Part shown: positions 60,681 to 64,000 of the stretch, piece after piece
Layout of the letters: each line of letters begins with the position of its first letter
Numbering within the stretch: the stretch's first letter is position 1
Assembly: GCA_041648175.1 (NCBI GenBank)
Contig: JBAZPO010000008.1
Span: forward strand, 1 to 64,000
Direction: 5' to 3'
DNA: 64,000 bases
Origin: Desulfobaccales bacterium
Lineage (GTDB): Bacteria > Desulfobacterota > Desulfobaccia > Desulfobaccales > 0-14-0-80-60-11
Notes under the pieces: generated by a model
What the model was told of the DNA's origin: nothing
The model's input: only the letters and a program-made list of their open reading frames with translations
The model's database searches: none
Made by a program: the position numbers and the translations under genes

Positions 60681-63404
60681 TCAATTTTGCTCATCTTCCC
60701 CGCCCTCCAAGGCAATGGACTGGCTGAAACCGCAAAGGAGACAGTAGGGGCAATAATTACAGGCCCCCAATTCCTTTCCCGCCGGGGTCGGGTTGGGGTC
60801 GGGACGGAAATCACCTGCGGCCAGACGTCGGCCCAGGGCCGACACCCGCTCAACAAAGGCTGCAGCTGCGGCCTGCCACTTTTCCGGAGTGGCGTTAAAA
60901 TCTTCGTGCTTCAAATGATGGGACCGGGGCGATTTGAGGCCGATGAATCCGGCCCGAAGACTCGCCGCCACCTGGCTCACCGACGCCCGGCCTTGCTCCA
61001 CGGCCAGGAGATAACAGGGCAGTTGGGGTTCTTCCAGGTCCTCCAAGACCTTCTGCTTTTTCGGGATTTCACCGCTCTTGTAATCCCAGACTACGAGGTC
61101 GTCAATCTCCGGATGATAATCCAGGCGGTCGATGCGGCCTTTCAGAGCAAAGGGCCAGTCCTGACAGTGAAGGTCCTGGAATCCCACTTCCGTGTCCAGC
61201 CAGCGCCAGCCCGCTTCGAACCGTTCCCTTTCCAAACGCAGCCATTCCCAGAGCAGGCCGGCCTCCCCCAGCCAGCGGTCGGCCTCCGCCTGCCAGTGAA
61301 GATCGAAGCTCAAAGGGGCCAGCACCTTATGGACGGCTTCCCTGAGCAATCCCTGGGCCCGCTCGTGGTCCCAAACCCTTTCCTGTTCGAGGACCTCCCT
61401 GAACTCCGAGGCAAAGAGGGCCAGCACCTCATGCAACAATTGGCCCCGTTCCCGGGGGTCAAGTCCTGCCTCGATTTCCGGCAGTTCCCTGACCTTTAGC
61501 ACATGCTCCAACAAGAAGCGGCATGGGCATCTCAGGGCGGTACTGATCTGGCTCAGGGAGATTTGGCCGGGCAAAGCAAGGGATAGGATGTGGTCCGCAT
61601 ATCCCGGCCAGAGCGGAGACCCCGCAGCCTCAAAAGCCGACCGGACGGCCTGCGACCGTAGCCAGGCCGGATGCGGGGAGGAAAGGACCGCCATCTCGGC
61701 TTCGGACCACTCCCCCAGATACAGCGGCGTGCTCACCCGCTCTTCCTGTTCCACCAGCTTAGGCCGGGTGAAGGTGAGGTGAGACGCGGTCCCTAAAAGA
61801 TTCGCAAAGAGTCCCGCGGCAAAATGGTGCTGGCTCTGGTACGTCCCCCCCAGAACCTGGCGCTTTTCGGCGGCGGAGAGCAACGGCAGGGACCGAGGCG
61901 GCGCCGGCAGGACGCCTGAGTTCATCCCCAGGCAGAAGACCCGGGAAAAGTCCAACCCCCGCATCTCCAGGAGCCCCAAGATCTGAATCCCAGCGGTCTG
62001 AATTCCCGGCCCCGAAAGAATTACCCGGTGTGCCCCAATCTTGAGCCACTCTATGAACTCGCCGGCTTCAATTTTCTCTGAGTTCAGGGCGTTCTCCACT
62101 TCGGCCAGCAGGTCCGTGAGGCGAGCCCAGGCCTCCGTATCGACACCGTTCAGACCCCGGGGAAAGCCCAATTCCTGCCAGGCCGCCTTTAATTGAAGAC
62201 ACCACTCCTTCGCCGGAGCCGCGGGCATGTTCAGGAAATTCCAAACCCGATCCAGACGTGCCAGGACACCGGCCTCGGCCTCTGTGCGCATAAACCGAGT
62301 CACCGTCTTCCGCAGACGGTCCCAGCCCTGATCGCACCTATGCTCCCGAAAGAGCTGATCCCAGCGGGCCAGCGGCCGGCCGTGGATGTGCACCTTCCCA
62401 TAGTAGGGGGACAGGAGCAGGGAGACCAGGTCTTCCCGGCGCTCCCGGTCGGCCAGGAATTGCACAGGCAGGAGCCCGGCCAGAAAGAGGGGGGCTTCCG
62501 AAAGGCTTGGGCCCCGGGAAAAGTTGTAGGCCCAGGCGCTCTCGGCTTCGGGCGGCCCCAGGACTTCGGCCAGGACCCGCCGCAGATGGGGAGTGTAAGT
62601 GGTGTCCATGTCCATGGCGGTGACCGCCAGGCGATGAAGCGGCGCACCACCTTGGGCCAGTTCCACCAGTTGGGCCGCCACCCAGTGCAGCTCTTGCTGG
62701 GTGTCGGGGAGACTCACCGCCTCCTGGACGTTATTCTGATCGCCTCGCACCTGAAGATACTGCACTTGGGCGCGGCGACTGACCTCCTGGAGCCAGAGCT
62801 CTTCCTGAGGGGCCGGGGTTTCCAGGCAAGCCACCAGGACCCGGCCGGGGAGCTCGAGCTTGCCTGCCCTGAGCGCGGCCATGAGATAGGCCGGGAGATC
62901 CCCGGGGCTCAACCAGTTCTCCTGGCGCAGCAAGTCGCTATAGATATGGGTGACGTGGCGGCGCCAGGCCACCAGAGGGGAATCATCCGTAGGGCGGGCG
63001 TCCCCGCCCGCCATCTTTGGCCCCAACAAGTAGCGGCACATGAGGATATGGGTTTCGTCCAGGGCCTCGGCCCAGGACAACTCCGAGGTGGAGCCGCTTG
63101 GGAGCAGTGCGGCTTTGAGGGCCTGCCGCCACAGGGCCAGGCGCACCAAAGGCGGGGCCAGGGCTTCTTGGGGCCAGAGTCTTTGAAAGAGTTCAGACCA
63201 CCAGGCCTGCAAAGTGCGCAGGGCCAGGGGTTCCCAGGCGGCGCGGTGTGCCTGTAACGCGCCAAGTCGTTGCCGGTGCCAGATCTGGTGCGCCAAACGC
63301 TGGTGCGGCACCACCGTGAGGGTGCCGGGACCGGCCTGGGCCAGCACGTAGTCTTGCAGGGCGGCGCCGGAAGAAAAAGTTTTTTGAGAGCTCCCAGATA
63401 GCAT
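60681..63404 (-). CDS. addB: PD-(D/E)XK nuclease, AddB type
   Basis: A 907-aa AddB-like subunit. The nuclease domain near residues 765-785 reads GRIDRLDYH ... LVVWDYKSGE. Cysteines for an iron-sulfur cluster are present before the nuclease (LRCPCRFLLEH, about 629-631) and at the C-terminus (C882, C885, C888, C891 in GACNYCPYCLLCG). The N-terminal helicase-like half keeps LTVVPHQRLAHQIW but shows no Walker A GKT, so it is probably an inactive helicase. Residues about 131-139 (MAGGDARPT) are encoded by a GC-rich palindromic repeat (62989-63012). It likely partners the addA gene downstream. Confidence 0.85.
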   Translation of the reverse strand: MLSGSSQKTFSSGAALQDYVLAQAGPGTLTVVPHQRLAHQIWHRQRLGALQAHRAAWEPLALRTLQAWWSELFQRLWPQEALAPPLVRLALWRQALKAALLPSGSTSELSWAEALDETHILMCRYLLGPKMAGGDARPTDDSPLVAWRRHVTHIYSDLLRQENWLSPGDLPAYLMAALRAGKLELPGRVLVACLETPAPQEELWLQEVSRRAQVQYLQVRGDQNNVQEAVSLPDTQQELHWVAAQLVELAQGGAPLHRLAVTAMDMDTTYTPHLRRVLAEVLGPPEAESAWAYNFSRGPSLSEAPLFLAGLLPVQFLADRERREDLVSLLLSPYYGKVHIHGRPLARWDQLFREHRCDQGWDRLRKTVTRFMRTEAEAGVLARLDRVWNFLNMPAAPAKEWCLQLKAAWQELGFPRGLNGVDTEAWARLTDLLAEVENALNSEKIEAGEFIEWLKIGAHRVILSGPGIQTAGIQILGLLEMRGLDFSRVFCLGMNSGVLPAPPRSLPLLSAAEKRQVLGGTYQSQHHFAAGLFANLLGTASHLTFTRPKLVEQEERVSTPLYLGEWSEAEMAVLSSPHPAWLRSQAVRSAFEAAGSPLWPGYADHILSLALPGQISLSQISTALRCPCRFLLEHVLKVRELPEIEAGLDPRERGQLLHEVLALFASEFREVLEQERVWDHERAQGLLREAVHKVLAPLSFDLHWQAEADRWLGEAGLLWEWLRLERERFEAGWRWLDTEVGFQDLHCQDWPFALKGRIDRLDYHPEIDDLVVWDYKSGEIPKKQKVLEDLEEPQLPCYLLAVEQGRASVSQVAASLRAGFIGLKSPRSHHLKHEDFNATPEKWQAAAAAFVERVSALGRRLAAGDFRPDPNPTPAGKELGACNYCPYCLLCGFSQSIALEGGEDEQN
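62989..63012. repeat. GC-rich palindromic repeat inside the addB reading frame
   Basis: An inverted copy of the unit at 17452-17538, lying in frame within addB and adding the residues AGGDARPT between a helix ending LLGPKM and the following DDSPL. The frame is maintained across it. Confidence 0.7.
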
Positions 63405-63473
63405 AATGGGGCGTGGGGGAGAGCTAAGTGCCGATGGGCGGGCACAGAGGCCCGCCCGACCTACTCAACTTTA

Positions 63474-64000
63474 TCAAGCAGGCTGCTCCTGAACCTTGGC
63501 GTTATTCAAAATCTCCCGTAATTCCTCGCCTTCCAGAACCTCCTTTTCCAGGAGGATTTTAGCGGCCTTCTCCAGGATAGGGCGCTCATTTTCCAAGACT
63601 TCCCTGGCCCGCTGATGGGCCCGGTTCACCAGCGCCGCCACCTCTTGGTCGATCTCCTGGGCCGTGGTTTCGCTGTAATCCTTGGAACCGGGGGGCATCA
63701 TGGCTTCCAGGAACAGGGGGCGCCTTTCCCGCTCAAAGGTGATGGGACCGAGTTTTTCGCTCATGCCATACTCCCGAATCATGGAGCGAGCGATATCCGT
63801 GGCCCGGTACAGATCGTTCTGGGCTCCCGTGGAAATCTCGTTGAAGGTCAACTCTTCCGCCACCCGGCCTCCCATCATCACGGCCATGCGGTCTTCCAGT
63901 TCGGTTTTGGTCATCAAATAGCGGTCTTCGGTGGGCAGTTGCATGGTATACCCCAGCGCGCCGATACCCCGGGGAATGATGGAGACCCGGTGCACTTTGT
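63474..64000 (-). CDS. ftsH: second FtsH protease, C-terminal part (runs off the window)
   Basis: The 3' end (about 175 codons) of an FtsH gene whose start lies beyond 64000. Visible features: VSIIPRGIGALGYTMQLPTE after the zinc-binding region, MMGGRVAEELTFNEISTGAQ (third zinc-ligand area) and the helical C-terminus ending LRNNAKVQEQPA-like (EILNNAKVQEQPA). It differs clearly from the ftsH at 11313-13181, so the genome has at least two paralogues. Its stop is 69 bp upstream of the addB start on the same strand, so it may be co-transcribed with addB. Confidence 0.9.
   Translation of the reverse strand, partial: KVHRVSIIPRGIGALGYTMQLPTEDRYLMTKTELEDRMAVMMGGRVAEELTFNEISTGAQNDLYRATDIARSMIREYGMSEKLGPITFERERRPLFLEAMMPPGSKDYSETTAQEIDQEVAALVNRAHQRAREVLENERPILEKAAKILLEKEVLEGEELREILNNAKVQEQPA

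Noticed and set aside
1..64000. CRISPR arrays, tRNA, rRNA and tmRNA genes
   Set aside because: No regularly spaced repeat-spacer array and no tRNA or rRNA signatures were recognised on either strand; the repeats present are dispersed and often palindromic.

Overview
The window looks like a chromosome segment of a sulfur-metabolising anaerobe, most likely a Desulfobacterota of the Desulfobacca/Syntrophobacter type. Supporting this are dsrC with both redox cysteines, a Ni-Fe CO dehydrogenase (cooS), a polysulfide/CoA-persulfide reductase fused to rhodanese, a PEP-CTERM protein, NtrYX-type sigma54 signalling and AddAB-type recombination genes. The taxonomic assignment is inferred from gene content; no rRNA or tRNA gene was seen.

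Layout. (1) 1-13.6 kb: chromosomal genes, nearly all on the minus strand. They are the CoA-disulfide reductase, a cation-diffusion transporter, a PEP-CTERM protein, uppP, a plus-strand DUF2975/Xre pair, and the cluster ftsH-folP-(repeat-filled gap)-cdaA-cdaR (proteolysis, folate, c-di-AMP). (2) 13.6-36.3 kb: a phage-like structural cluster on the plus strand, opened by a 57-aa excisionase-type HTH protein. It has Mu-type head genes (terminases, DUF935 portal, I-type protease, decoration protein, gpT capsid, gp36, gp37) joined to a siphovirus-type tail (tube, two chaperones, very short tape measure, distal tail, hub and fibre genes, small membrane proteins). No integrase, transposase, replication, repressor or recognisable endolysin gene is present. 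(3) 36.3-44.6 kb: an orphan BrnA-like antitoxin, then cvpA, mazG and two histidine kinases with an NtrX/NtrC regulator, then a nucleotidyltransferase (MNT) gene whose HEPN partner is broken. (4) 44.7-56.6 kb: minus-strand genes for a B12-binding radical SAM enzyme, DsrC, a GlcD-type oxidase, a tandem-TIR protein, an EEP nuclease, RadC, CooS and a formylglycine-generating-enzyme-like protein. (5) 56.6-64 kb: addA-like, an exported truncated haemoglobin, addB-like, and the 3' end of a second ftsH that runs off the window.

The intergenic DNA is full of short non-coding repeats. At least five families have terminal inverted repeats like MITEs, alongside a GC-rich palindrome and a GTTCCCAAG palindrome. 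Copies lie inside the phage cluster, between folP and cdaA, at the break in the HEPN gene, and once inside the addB reading frame.

The most unusual observation is in the tail module. A LamG-like domain appears cut in two by about 1.6 kb carrying a fibre gene and a small gene. Its N-terminal part ends the protein at 27820-30561, and its C-terminal part starts the protein at 32142-33611. Together with the missing mobility and lysis genes, this suggests a decaying prophage, a remodelled tail, or a domesticated particle. Sequence alone cannot decide between these.
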